DNA of 64,000 nucleotides from CAYFVU01 sp964346645 (GTDB lineage Bacteria; Spirochaetota; Spirochaetia; DSM-16054; Sediminispirochaetaceae), in contig CAYFVU010000001.1 in assembly GCA_964346645.1 (NCBI GenBank), forward strand, positions 1 to 64,000, written 5' to 3'. Below, one piece after another: positions 50,869 to 59,373 of the stretch. Both the position numbers and the translations under genes were made by a program. The notes beneath the pieces were generated by a model. The model did no database searches, was not told the origin of the DNA, and worked only from the letters and a program-made list of their open reading frames with translations. Position 1 is the stretch's first letter; every line of letters starts with the position of its first letter.

Positions 50869-52092
50869 TTGAATATTGTAGTTGTAGGCGCCCAGTGGGG
50901 AGATGAGGGAAAAGGTAAAATCGTAGACTTTCTCTGCGAGGGTGCGGGCCTCGTGGTGAGATACTCCGGAGGGGCGAATGCCGGGCACACGGTAGTGTGG
51001 CGTGGAGAGACCTACAAGCTACACCTCGTGCCCTCCGGTGTGGTTTCTCCCGATACAAGCGTGGTTCTCGGTTCCGGTATGGTCATAGATCCGGAGAGCC
51101 TCTTCGAGGAATTGGATACTTTGACGCGTCAGGGGATAGACTGGCAGGGGAGAGTCTTTATCTCCGATCGTGCGCACTTGGTCATTCCCGAATACAAGAG
51201 CATGGACAAGGAGATGGATTCGAAGAGGAGGAATCCGATCGGCACCACGGGTCGGGGAATAGGCGTGGCCTACGCCCAAAAGGCGAACAGGGACGGCATA
51301 CGCCTCGCAGACATCAACGACGACGAATTCCTCGAGACGCTGCGCGATCACGAAAAATCATTCCTCGATCCCTTCATCCCGCGACTGCGCGAAATGAGCA
51401 TCAATCTTCGGGCATTCATGGACAGGCGCGGACCGGAAAACGTGCTCTACGAGGGAGCCCAAGGAGTTCTGCTCGATCTCGACATAGGATCGTATCCCTA
51501 CGTTTCATCCGGCTGCTCGGCTGCCTCCGGCGCTGCGGTAGGCGGCGCCATAGGCCCGAAGGATATCGACAAGGTCTTCGGGGTCTTCAAGGCCTACACC
51601 ACGAGGGTGGGCAACGGACCGTTCCCCTCCGAGTTCACCGAAGAGAGAGACGGCGATCTCGGTGACACGATACGTGAGATCGGCCACGAGTACGGGGTGA
51701 CCACAGGTAGACCACGGAGGACCGGTTATCTCGACCTCGTATCTCTCGCCTACGCCTGTAAGACCAACTCGATCGATTCACTGGTTCTCACCCACTTAGA
51801 CGTGTATGACGAATTCGACGAAGTGACCGCCTGCATCGCCTATTCGGTCGACGGAAAGGAGATCACGGACTTTCCCACATCTCCACGGGTGCTGCAACGC
51901 GCCGAACCCGTGCTCAGGAGCTTTCCCGGGTGGAAGAAGTCACTCTCTCAGGCACAAAGCTACGAAGAACTTCCGGAAAACGCCAAGTCGTACATCCGTT
52001 TCATAGAAGAGTTTACGAAGACCGAGGTCGGTATCGTTTCGGTCGGGCCGGACCGAGAACAGACCTTCATACGCACCCCCGTGTGGGAATAG
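50869..52092 (+). CDS. purA: Adenylosuccinate synthetase
   Basis: PurA joins IMP and aspartate with GTP in the first committed step to AMP. The 407-residue product begins at TTG 50869, four bases after AGGAGGG, directly at the family's conserved GAQWGDEGKGKIVD phosphate loop. The IMP-binding GGANAGHTV, GTTGRGIGVAYA, EGAQGVLLDLDIGSYP and GRPRRTGYLD segments are intact. It leads an operon with two membrane/periplasmic genes, the next starting nine bases downstream. Confidence 0.97.
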   Translation: MNIVVVGAQWGDEGKGKIVDFLCEGAGLVVRYSGGANAGHTVVWRGETYKLHLVPSGVVSPDTSVVLGSGMVIDPESLFEELDTLTRQGIDWQGRVFISDRAHLVIPEYKSMDKEMDSKRRNPIGTTGRGIGVAYAQKANRDGIRLADINDDEFLETLRDHEKSFLDPFIPRLREMSINLRAFMDRRGPENVLYEGAQGVLLDLDIGSYPYVSSGCSAASGAAVGGAIGPKDIDKVFGVFKAYTTRVGNGPFPSEFTEERDGDLGDTIREIGHEYGVTTGRPRRTGYLDLVSLAYACKTNSIDSLVLTHLDVYDEFDEVTACIAYSVDGKEITDFPTSPRVLQRAEPVLRSFPGWKKSLSQAQSYEELPENAKSYIRFIEEFTKTEVGIVSVGPDREQTFIRTPVWE

Positions 52093-52101
52093 AGCGGCGC
52101 A

Positions 52102-52641
52102 ATGATTACACTGATCGCAAAATTCTTTGCCGCGATCAACGCGAACTCCCGTCCAGGCGAAATAGGGGCGGGATTCGCCTGCGGCGTCATGCTGGCCCTC
52201 ATACCCTTCGGAAATCTTCTCTGGTTTCTTCTCTTCATCGTTTTCTTTCTCCTCCGGCTCCACGCCGGTACGATGCTGCTCGTAACAGCTGTATTAAAGT
52301 TTTTTATCGGTTTCACCGATCCGCTTTTGGATACGATAGGGCTGTGGTTCTTGACTCATCCGAGCCTCTACGACGCTTTTACCGCGCTCTACAACACCCC
52401 CTTCATCCCGCTCACAAGGTTTTACAACTCCTTGGTGACCGGAGGTCTGCTCTTCGGCGCCGTAATCTGGCTGCCGCTCTTCTTCCTCGGGAAGATAGCT
52501 GTCGTCGGGTACCGCAATACGGTACGAGACAAGATAGCAGAGAGCAAACTGGTAAAGAGCATAGGCAGGTATCCTGCGGTGGCGAAAATCTCCGCAGCGC
52601 TGCGTAAGGTAAGCGGTGTCTACAAGAGCTGGAGTTCCTGA
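52102..52641 (+). CDS. Small membrane protein, TIGR03546 family
   Basis: A 179-residue integral membrane protein with three or four hydrophobic segments (about 22-42, 45-70, 108-135). The pattern, including GAGFACGVMLALIPFGNLLW and FIGFTDPLLDTIG, fits what I recall as TIGR03546, distantly DUF2062-like. This family is found as a two-gene pair with TIGR03545 in a minority of diderm bacteria. The partner gene starts on the last base of this stop codon (TGATG), so the pair is translationally coupled. It is a candidate inner-membrane partner of the next gene product. Confidence 0.8.
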   Translation: MITLIAKFFAAINANSRPGEIGAGFACGVMLALIPFGNLLWFLLFIVFFLLRLHAGTMLLVTAVLKFFIGFTDPLLDTIGLWFLTHPSLYDAFTALYNTPFIPLTRFYNSLVTGGLLFGAVIWLPLFFLGKIAVVGYRNTVRDKIAESKLVKSIGRYPAVAKISAALRKVSGVYKSWSS

Positions 52642-54797
52642 TGAGCATGAACAGACGTATTCCCAAACTATTCCGAAAAGCCCTTCCCGAAAAAAAGTTC
52701 CTCAAAAAGATCCGGAAGCGCATATACGTAAAACGGGAACAAGAGTTCATCGATTCGGTAATGCCGGTGGGAGAAGACGGATACCGCCGGCTCAAGGAAA
52801 GTCCTACCGATGAGGAGATAAAGCGTCTCCGTAAACTGGCGAAGGAGATCAAGAAGAATAGGGGAGTTCTCACCACCTGGAAGCTTGCCGTCATCGCCGT
52901 GTTCTTCGGGGCTATAATCGTATTCAACCTCCTCTTCAAAGATGTGCTTGTAGAGAGAATCGCCGAGAGGAACCTGCAGAGCCTCTTTCAGGCACGAGTC
53001 GATATGGTCGAACCGCATGTATCGATCTTCGGTGCTAGCATATCTTTCGAGAGTCTCACCGTCGCGGACAAGGAGAGACCCTTCAAGAATCTTTTCGAGC
53101 TCGGCCACACCGAATTGTCCGTGCATCTCTATCAGCTGCTGCGTGGACGCGTGGTAATAAAAACCGCCGAAAGCAGAGAGATCCGTTTCGGCACAGAGCG
53201 GGAGACATCCGGACTCATAGAAACCGCGGAGCGTGATGCCGACGGCGGCGAATCCCGGGGCGAGGATCCCGGTTCCGGCTCGGGGACTTCGGAGATACTG
53301 CAGGATCTCGGGTCCCGGAGCGTAGAGAAACTCATAGGCTCATACGAGAATCGTCTCGAGAGCCCTGCATTCGTAGAAGAGACGAACGAGAGACTGCAGG
53401 ATTCGATCGTTTCGTGGAACGAGCGTATCGAGAATACGGGTCAGCAAATAGAAGAGTTGAGGACGGAGGCACAAAGGCTCGTAGAGAGGGACCCGAGGAG
53501 TTTCGAGTCCGTCGAAGAGGCGAAGGATTACATCGATCTCCTGAAGGAAAAGCAGAGACGGGTGGAGGAGATCTACGAAGAGGCCTCCGAAATGCGAAAG
53601 GAGTTTCGCGAGGACACCGAGTTCGCAGGCTCTTTGGACGAGAGGTTTAAAGATGTCATCGACAAAGACATCGCGTTTCTCGAGGAAGCGATGGGCTCCT
53701 TCGGCATCGATGTACGAAATGCGGTTTCCAGTACGGCGAAACCGCTCATTCGTGAGGCTCTGGGGCGGAGTTACGACTATACGCGGAAGGCACTCAGCAC
53801 CGCGAAGGAGGTACGCAACAGGAGCGCCGGTCGAAAACCGGCCTATGCGAAGGACAGGGGACGTGTCGGCTCTACCATTCGCTATCCCACCGAACACTTT
53901 CCCCGTTTTCTACTCGAGACCTTCTATCTCTCTTTCGGAAGGCAGGAGAGCAGGGGGGAGAGGGAGTTCAGCGTAAGAGATATCGCGTTCGATCCCGACG
54001 AGTGGAAACGTCCCATTTCTCTCTCCTACCGGAGCACTCCCGAGGGCAGACGAACCGATATCAGTGCCGAGATCGATCTCCGATCCGAAAGCGAGATACC
54101 GTTAGATGCAGAGGCAATATTCGAGGATTATCCTGTACGCATCGACACGGGTCTCTCCGAACTCTCGCTCGAGTCCTTCGAGGGGCTCATGGACAACCGT
54201 ATCGACTTCTCTCTCGACTCCATCTCCGAGGGCGAGGGAAACGCCCTCATCACCTTCAAGGAGGCCAGATTCGATTTCTCGGACGACTCCGGCCCCATTA
54301 CCGAAGCGCTGCGAGACATATTCTCCGAGATCGACACCGTCGATTTCGAAGTAGCGTTTACCTTCGAAAACAATACTATCGACTCTCTCTCGGTAGAGAC
54401 CGACCTCGACCGCATTCTCAGGGATCGCCTCGGGGCATATCTGAAGGAGCTCGCCGATGAGGCTGCAGCGCGGGTCGAGCGTGAGCTCAGAGCGTATATC
54501 CAATCCTACCTCGAGAAGAATCGGGATCTCCGCAATGCCCTGAATGTGTTCGAGGAGGAGATCGTCGGACAGGTCCGCGAGGCCGAGAGTATCGATGAGC
54601 TCCTCGAGACGCAGCAAGAGAAGGCGCAGGCATTCGTCGAAGGCAAGTTAGATGAGGCAAAGGCCAGGGCCCAAGAGGCCAAGAGGCAGGCCGAAGAGGA
54701 GGCGAAAGAACGGGCGGAAGAGCAGAAGAAGAAACTCGAACAGGAGCGGGACAAGCAACTCGACAAGGCGAAGGACAAGGTGAAGGAGCTCTTCTGA
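52641..54797 (+). CDS. Envelope-spanning AsmA-like protein, TIGR03545 family
   Basis: A 718-residue protein. After a basic cytoplasmic N terminus of about 70 residues comes one membrane helix (LAVIAVFFGAIIVFNLLF, about 77-95). Next is an AsmA-like start (ARVDMVEPHVSIFGASISFESLTVADKE type pattern, then RPFKNLFELGHTELSVHLYQLLRGRVVIK). A coiled coil follows (about 250-340), then a beta-rich periplasmic stretch (about 430-600) and a final charged coiled coil (about 655-718). This fits the family I recall as TIGR03545. AsmA-like proteins bridge the periplasm and move phospholipid; that function here is inference. It is coupled to the upstream membrane gene. Confidence 0.8.
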   Translation: MSMNRRIPKLFRKALPEKKFLKKIRKRIYVKREQEFIDSVMPVGEDGYRRLKESPTDEEIKRLRKLAKEIKKNRGVLTTWKLAVIAVFFGAIIVFNLLFKDVLVERIAERNLQSLFQARVDMVEPHVSIFGASISFESLTVADKERPFKNLFELGHTELSVHLYQLLRGRVVIKTAESREIRFGTERETSGLIETAERDADGGESRGEDPGSGSGTSEILQDLGSRSVEKLIGSYENRLESPAFVEETNERLQDSIVSWNERIENTGQQIEELRTEAQRLVERDPRSFESVEEAKDYIDLLKEKQRRVEEIYEEASEMRKEFREDTEFAGSLDERFKDVIDKDIAFLEEAMGSFGIDVRNAVSSTAKPLIREALGRSYDYTRKALSTAKEVRNRSAGRKPAYAKDRGRVGSTIRYPTEHFPRFLLETFYLSFGRQESRGEREFSVRDIAFDPDEWKRPISLSYRSTPEGRRTDISAEIDLRSESEIPLDAEAIFEDYPVRIDTGLSELSLESFEGLMDNRIDFSLDSISEGEGNALITFKEARFDFSDDSGPITEALRDIFSEIDTVDFEVAFTFENNTIDSLSVETDLDRILRDRLGAYLKELADEAAARVERELRAYIQSYLEKNRDLRNALNVFEEEIVGQVREAESIDELLETQQEKAQAFVEGKLDEAKARAQEAKRQAEEEAKERAEEQKKKLEQERDKQLDKAKDKVKELF

Positions 54798-54836
54798 GCA
54801 ATTCGCCGCGGTACACGAGCAAAGGAGATTCCTGAT

Positions 54837-55727
54837 ATGAGAACCTATCTCGAATGTTTTGCCTGTTTCATGAACCACGCCCTATCTATCTCCCGAAAGA
54901 CCGGTCTCGACGAGAAAGGCCAAAGGATGGTGCTCAACGAGGTGGCCCGTATGCTGCCGGAGTTCTCTCTATCCGACCGGCCGCCGCAGATGTCCAAGCG
55001 AATAAACGAGATGATACGCGGCATGACCGGCGTCGACGATCCATTCTACGAGGACAAGCGCGAGAGCAACCACCACGCGATGCGTCTCATGGAGAGCTTG
55101 GAAGGGAGAATACGCTGTTCGGAGGAGCCGCTGCTCACCGCAATAGAGTATGCTATTGCCGGGAACAGCATAGACTTCGGGGCTTTCCACAGCCTCGACA
55201 TAGAGAAGACCATTTCTGAGAAGGTGGCCGAGGAGGGTTCCCACATAAAGAACGAGGAGCCCCGTCTCTTTGCCTACGAGAGTCTGTACCGTCGGCTCGA
55301 GAGCTCCTCAACGCTCCTCTACATAGCCGACAACGCGGGGGAGCTGGTCTTCGACTATCTTCTCTTGAGACAGATACGGCGAAGCTTTCCGAAGGTGGAG
55401 ATCACCGTGGCTCTCAGGGACCGTCCCATTCTCAACGACGCCACCATGGAAGACGCCCGGCAGATCGGACTGGACGATGAGTTTAGCGTAGTCTCGAGCG
55501 GCAGCGACGCTCCCGGAACAATACTCGAGGATTGTAGCGATGAGTTCCTTTCACACTTCAATCGAGCCGAGACGGTAATAAGCAAGGGACAGGGGAACTA
55601 CGAGACCCTGTCGGACTCGCCGAGAGACGTCTTTCTTCTCCTCAGGACGAAATGCGTCGTGGTAGCCCGTCACACCGGTAGTCGTGAAGGTGATATTCTT
55701 CTGATAGAAGGAGGGGAGGGAGCATGA
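54837..55727 (+). CDS. DUF89 family metal-dependent phosphatase
   Basis: A 296-residue DUF89 (ARMT1-like) protein. The N terminus has the CxxC of the short prokaryotic subfamily (LECFACF). The metal/phosphate site phrases IADNAGELVFD near residue 163, ALRDRPILNDAT near 191 and SKGQGNYETLSD near 247 are intact. Members of this group are damage-control phosphatases acting on phospho-metabolites; the specific substrate is unknown. It starts at ATG 54837 after AAAGGAG, 39 bases after the AsmA-like gene, and its stop overlaps the next ATG (ATGA). Confidence 0.92.
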   Translation: MRTYLECFACFMNHALSISRKTGLDEKGQRMVLNEVARMLPEFSLSDRPPQMSKRINEMIRGMTGVDDPFYEDKRESNHHAMRLMESLEGRIRCSEEPLLTAIEYAIAGNSIDFGAFHSLDIEKTISEKVAEEGSHIKNEEPRLFAYESLYRRLESSSTLLYIADNAGELVFDYLLLRQIRRSFPKVEITVALRDRPILNDATMEDARQIGLDDEFSVVSSGSDAPGTILEDCSDEFLSHFNRAETVISKGQGNYETLSDSPRDVFLLLRTKCVVVARHTGSREGDILLIEGGEGA

Positions 55728-56746
55728 GAAGCTGTGAGGCCGTATACCTACTCTTCGGCGGCCGTTTTTCGACCTGCCGCATGTCGGCTGTTGCCATGGT
55801 TCTCGGGCTCCTCTTTGCCACCACCGGGGTATCTGCGCTCGATGTGCATCGGGATGTTGTGCAGAAGGCTCAGACCTACGTGGGAAACGGCTACTGCAGA
55901 GGTGGAACGAATCCTCCCTGTTTCGACTGCTCGGGCTTTATCGGCTACGTGCTGCAGCCTCACGTCTCCAGCCTTCCGCGGGTGTCGCGGGAGATGGCGC
56001 GCTTCGGCACTCCGATTAGTCGCAGTGAGCTGAGACCGGGTGACCTCGTCTTCTTTACAACTACTCCGAATCGTCGGGTGGTGTCGCACGTGGCGCTCTA
56101 CATAGGACAAGATTCGATAGTCCACGCGATATCCGACGGTCCGAACAGAGGAGTAAACGTCACCTCTTTGAACGCCCGATACTGGCGCAGCCATTTTCAC
56201 AGCGCCGCCAGGGTGCTGAAGTATGCACAGGAGGGCAGCTCCGGCGCAGAGGGATCCGAAGAACAAACGCGGACCGACGAACCGGTACGCTATGCGAAGG
56301 GCCGCTATACCGGAGAGTTGAAGGGAGGTGAACCCCACGGAGAGGGCCGCCTGAGGCTCGACAACGGCGATCTCTACGAAGGAGAGTTCGCCGAAGGCCT
56401 CTTCGAGGGAAGAGGTGTCTATAAGTGGAGTAATGGTGCAGTCTACCGAGGAGAGTTCGAAGAAGGACGCTTAAATGGGCAGGGTGTCTACACCGCCGCA
56501 GACGGAAGCACCCGCTCGGGATCTTGGGAGGACGGCAGCCTCGTGGAAACGGAAGAGGGCAGCGGGGCATCGGCGCCTGCCGCAAGGGCGAATGAAGAAT
56601 CTGCCGAACCCAAAGAGACCTACCTGGAAAAAGAGGACTCCCCCTGGGAGGAGTGGGACGGCTATATAACCGGAGACTACTACGAGTGGCGAAAGAAGGA
56701 GCAGGAGTCTTTCGAGGAGTGGAAGCGGAAGAATCAGCCGCAGTGA
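55724..56746 (+). CDS. NlpC/P60 peptidase fused to MORN repeats
   Basis: A 340-residue exported protein starting at ATG 55724 (overlapping the previous stop; ATG 55781 is possible). After a signal peptide (MSAVAMVLGLLFATTGVSA region) the NlpC/P60 domain spans about 40-165: catalytic cysteine in PCFDCSGFIG, histidine in VSHVALYIG and the third polar residue in VHAISDG. Three MORN repeats lie at about 192-265 (YTGELKGGEPHGEGRL, YEGEFAEGLFEGRGVY, YRGEFEEGRLNGQGVY). The C terminus is acidic with a WEEWDGY/EEWKRK tail. It probably cleaves peptidoglycan cross-peptides; the MORN part may target it. The stop lies 6 bases from the tmRNA 3' end. Confidence 0.9.
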   Translation: MRSCEAVYLLFGGRFSTCRMSAVAMVLGLLFATTGVSALDVHRDVVQKAQTYVGNGYCRGGTNPPCFDCSGFIGYVLQPHVSSLPRVSREMARFGTPISRSELRPGDLVFFTTTPNRRVVSHVALYIGQDSIVHAISDGPNRGVNVTSLNARYWRSHFHSAARVLKYAQEGSSGAEGSEEQTRTDEPVRYAKGRYTGELKGGEPHGEGRLRLDNGDLYEGEFAEGLFEGRGVYKWSNGAVYRGEFEEGRLNGQGVYTAADGSTRSGSWEDGSLVETEEGSGASAPAARANEESAEPKETYLEKEDSPWEEWDGYITGDYYEWRKKEQESFEEWKRKNQPQ

Positions 56747-56752
56747 GAGTTT

Positions 56753-57105
56753 TGGAGGTGGCGGGAGTCGAACCCGCGTCCTACCGGGCATCCCGTACGC
56801 ATCTACAAGTTTAGTTTCGCATTGCTGTTTCGGAAACGGGGAGGCTGCAAAACAGGCCTTCCGTCTCCTGAGTTCGACTGTGTGTCCCCGCTCTCCGCCG
56901 AACGAAAGCGCGGGCGAGTCCCGGTATCTGGCAGGCGGTCTCCCCACTCGGAACAGCGCGGGAAGTGCCCGTGACTGCTATTTACGCAGCCATTGCGAAT
57001 TCAGTTTCGTTATCCGCAACTATTGGGTTGCCCCTTTTTAGGAGTTAGACAGCTCCACTTGCAACGTACGGACGTGCATCCGATAGTCGAATCCGGATCA
57101 CCCCC
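56753..57105 (-). ncRNA. ssrA: Transfer-messenger RNA (tmRNA)
   Basis: tmRNA of about 353 bases on the minus strand. The 5' end GGGGGTGATCC (57105) pairs with the 3' CACCTCC of the acceptor stem, with the G3-U70 wobble needed for alanylation. The T arm is GCGGGTTCGACTCCCGC and the 3' CCA is encoded (56755-56753). The tag frame lies at 57017-56982 and reads ADNETEFAMAA then TAA, so the appended tag is (A)ADNETEFAMAA. It lies downstream of smpB on the same strand with its own promoter. It rescues stalled ribosomes and marks products for proteolysis. Confidence 0.97.
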
Positions 57106-57117
57106 TATGTCTCTTTT

Positions 57118-57146
57118 ATAATACTATGTTTCGGCCGTAAAATCAA
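57118..57146 (-). promoter_or_regulatory. Promoter of ssrA
   Basis: On the minus strand TTGATT (57146-57141), 17-base spacer and TATTAT (57123-57118). It would start transcription a few bases before the mature tmRNA 5' end at 57105, consistent with RNase P trimming. Confidence 0.7.
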
Positions 57147-57175
57147 TACTGCATAGATACGACCTCGATATTAGA

Positions 57176-57646
57176 TCAACGGAGCCGGTTCCGCATCTCC
57201 CGATCGGCCTCGCGCTTGAGGTCCTTCTGCTTTATGGATTCCCGCTTGTCGTGGAGCTTCTTACCTTTGCCGAGTCCCAGCTCGACCTTTACCATTCCCT
57301 TCTTGAGATAGACGCTCAGCGGAACGAGCGTAAAACCGCGCTCGTCTATGCGCCGCTGAAGCCGCTTGACCTCCTGTGCGTGGGCGAGCAGCTTACGGTC
57401 CCTGTCCGGCTCGTGATTGAAGATGTTGCCGTGTTCATATGGTGATATGTGAAAGGCGAGAAGATAGAGCTCGCCGTCACGCACACGGGCGTAGGAGTCC
57501 GCAAAGGACATCTTACCGGCGCGTATGGACTTCACCTCCGTTCCTTTCAACTCTATTCCGCACTCGATCGTGTCCTCTATCTCGAAGTTGAACCGGGCCT
57601 TTCTGTTTTTAGCAAGAATCTTTACCGCCTGCCCATCCTGTGCCAT
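57176..57646 (-). CDS. smpB: SsrA-binding protein SmpB
   Basis: SmpB, the tmRNA partner that delivers it to stalled ribosomes. The 156-residue product begins at ATG 57646, whose A is shared with the upstream TAA stop (TAATG). Core motifs AKNRKARFNFEIEDTIECG, GTEVKSIRAG, SYARVRDGELYLL, HISPYEHGN and the C-terminal basic KGKKLHDKRESIKQKD are intact. tmRNA itself is encoded 70 bases downstream. The upstream SUMF1-domain gene is co-transcribed. Confidence 0.98.
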   Translation of the reverse strand: MAQDGQAVKILAKNRKARFNFEIEDTIECGIELKGTEVKSIRAGKMSFADSYARVRDGELYLLAFHISPYEHGNIFNHEPDRDRKLLAHAQEVKRLQRRIDERGFTLVPLSVYLKKGMVKVELGLGKGKKLHDKRESIKQKDLKREADREMRNRLR

Positions 57647-59289
57647 TAGTCGACAACCTCCAAAACGATTCTGAATCCTGTAAAAGGGGTGCACCACGAA
57701 GGCGGCTGCGACCCTCTACGCCACACCGGAATGGTATCGATGTCGTTGGCCCAGGCCCCGCCTCTCACGCTTCTCTCCTTGCCCGGCAACGCATCGATGC
57801 TCCTCTGTGATTGCCGCAGCCCGTATGCGCCATCGAGCACATCGGAGGGAAAGTACCATCCCTCCGTCCACTCCCACACATTTCCTCTCAAGTCGGCAAT
57901 CCCGAGCCGTCCGGTACGCGAGAACTGCACGGGTTGCGGAGCCGAAAAGCCGCCGTCCGTGCCTACGAAGTTCTCCGCTGCATTCAGGCGCGAACAGTAC
58001 TCCCACTCCTGCTCATAGGCGAGCCGTGCACGGTACTCCCTCTTCGGGGAGACCTTCTCTCCGAGCCAGTCTGCATAGGCCTTCGCTGCGAACCATGACA
58101 CGTAGGTAACGGGTCTTTCTGACTCCTCGTCAAAGTTAAGCAGGTACTCGCCGCTCACGAGCCCCTGCTCAACGAGCTCTTCCCGGTTTACAGGTCTCCA
58201 CTCGGGATTCTCTGCGAGGAAACGTGCGTACTGTCGAGCGCTCACCTCGGATCTGTCAATGTAGAAGGTTTCCACGGCTTCTCGATGCGGCATCTCCGAG
58301 AGATCTTCGAGAGAAAGGGGAGAGTCGAGCGGAAAGAGACCTTCGTTTCCTATCGGTACATCGATGGACCCGGGGACCTGTACGAAATCATGATCCAAGA
58401 CGGATATGCGCTCCGCCCTATTCGTCAGGGGAGACGGGATAACCGAGTAGAACTCGTCGAAACGGAGATCTTCGACCCGCCTCTCGAGCAGCTCTTCGAG
58501 CTCCTCCGGAAGAAGGTCTGCCTCCTCGGCGCCTGCAGTCTCTTTTTCGGTGCCTGCAGTCTCTTCCTCGGCACCTGTAGTATTGCCATCAACGCCTGCG
58601 GGAGAGGAGAGGAGGTAGTCGTAGAGCCGATAGAGATCATCGTCTAATGAGAGCTCGGCGCTGTTGCTCCCGACCGCCTGCAGAGCCTCTTTGTAATCGC
58701 GATAGATCTCGGCGGAGCCGATGTTGTTCGAGGATGCTTTTAGAAAGTGCTCGAGCTGCTCAATCCCGCCCTGACGGGATAGCACACGGGCGGCCGGCAG
58801 TATCGTGGCGGGATACCGGTATCGCTCATGGAACGTGCCGACGAGAGCCCAATTGCTCAGCCTACCGAAGACATCTTCCGTGTATCCGGCAGGATCGGCC
58901 AAACTCAGTTGGACATTGTGCGACACGTGTTTGGGAAAAAGCAGGCTGCCGAACAGCCTGCGCGGTACCTCGAGGCTCGTATCCTGACCGGAAAATTGGG
59001 CCTTCTCAATTTTGAAGACGTGACTGCCTGCCTCGATGAACCGGTCGACCGGTGTCGAACCGATGTACTCCCCGTCGATGTAGACCGCCGCCGCGGAGGG
59101 GGTCGACCTGAACTCTACTACCGATCCTCCGCGAACGATTCCCGGCAGGAGCAGCAGGGCAAATAGGATGACGAGCAGCAGTATGGCATAGAGGAGAGTC
59201 AGATAGCGTCCCGGCTCAATGCCGAACAGCGGTTTCAGCCGCACCTCTTCTATCTCGACCGATTCCTCGATTTTCTTGTGTTTCTTCAT
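57646..59289 (-). CDS. PEGA and SUMF1 (FGE-sulfatase) domain membrane protein
   Basis: A 547-residue protein with a cytoplasmic N terminus of about 28 residues, one membrane helix (YLTLLYAILLLVILFALLLL, about 29-48) and a PEGA domain (about 55-130; VEFRSTPSAAAVYIDGEYIG). A linker contains three TAGxEKE-type repeats (around residues 235-258). The C-terminal SUMF1-like domain (about 290-547) has FYIDRSEVSARQYARFL, PVTYVSWFAAKAYADWLG, LRGNVWEWTEGWY and RSVRGGAW. The cysteine pair of true formylglycine-generating enzymes is not evident, so it is likely a binding domain. It precedes smpB with one-base overlap. Confidence 0.88.
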   Translation of the reverse strand: MKKHKKIEESVEIEEVRLKPLFGIEPGRYLTLLYAILLLVILFALLLLPGIVRGGSVVEFRSTPSAAAVYIDGEYIGSTPVDRFIEAGSHVFKIEKAQFSGQDTSLEVPRRLFGSLLFPKHVSHNVQLSLADPAGYTEDVFGRLSNWALVGTFHERYRYPATILPAARVLSRQGGIEQLEHFLKASSNNIGSAEIYRDYKEALQAVGSNSAELSLDDDLYRLYDYLLSSPAGVDGNTTGAEEETAGTEKETAGAEEADLLPEELEELLERRVEDLRFDEFYSVIPSPLTNRAERISVLDHDFVQVPGSIDVPIGNEGLFPLDSPLSLEDLSEMPHREAVETFYIDRSEVSARQYARFLAENPEWRPVNREELVEQGLVSGEYLLNFDEESERPVTYVSWFAAKAYADWLGEKVSPKREYRARLAYEQEWEYCSRLNAAENFVGTDGGFSAPQPVQFSRTGRLGIADLRGNVWEWTEGWYFPSDVLDGAYGLRQSQRSIDALPGKERSVRGGAWANDIDTIPVWRRGSQPPSWCTPFTGFRIVLEVVD

Positions 59290-59317
59290 GCGGCAAGGGT
59301 ATAGTTATGGGGCTAAC

Positions 59318-59346
59318 TTGTCAATGTAAGGTATCTGTGCTACTGT
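59318..59346 (+). promoter_or_regulatory. Promoter of the first lepB, overlapping a divergent -35
   Basis: TTGTCA (59318-59323), 17-base spacer and TACTGT (59341-59346). On the minus strand the same bases give TTGACA (59324-59319) with TACCCT 17 bases on, facing the SUMF1-smpB operon. The two -35 boxes overlap by five bases, so the promoters may compete. Confidence 0.55.
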
Positions 59347-59373
59347 TTCAAAACCTACGTCGGAGGAACACAG

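Noticed and set aside
50721..50990. N-terminal extension of the large TPR protein up to base 50990
   Set aside because: The extension overlaps the divergent purA start and promoter region and reads as a proline/cysteine-rich non-protein sequence; ATG 50720 has a ribosome site and opens directly into TPR repeats.
56747..57175. tRNA gene suggested by the GGTTCGACTCC arm near 56.77 kb
   Set aside because: The arm belongs to the tmRNA; the acceptor strands are about 350 bases apart and enclose a tag reading frame.
58537..58590. Short repeated units near 58.55 kb that could look like a repeat array
   Set aside because: They lie in frame within the SUMF1-domain gene and encode a TAGxEKE linker repeat; there are no spacers, so this is not a CRISPR array.
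57646..59289. Annotation as a formylglycine-generating enzyme
   Set aside because: The SUMF1-like fold is present, but the redox cysteine pair of active enzymes is not evident and the protein carries a PEGA domain and membrane anchor, pointing to a structural or binding role.
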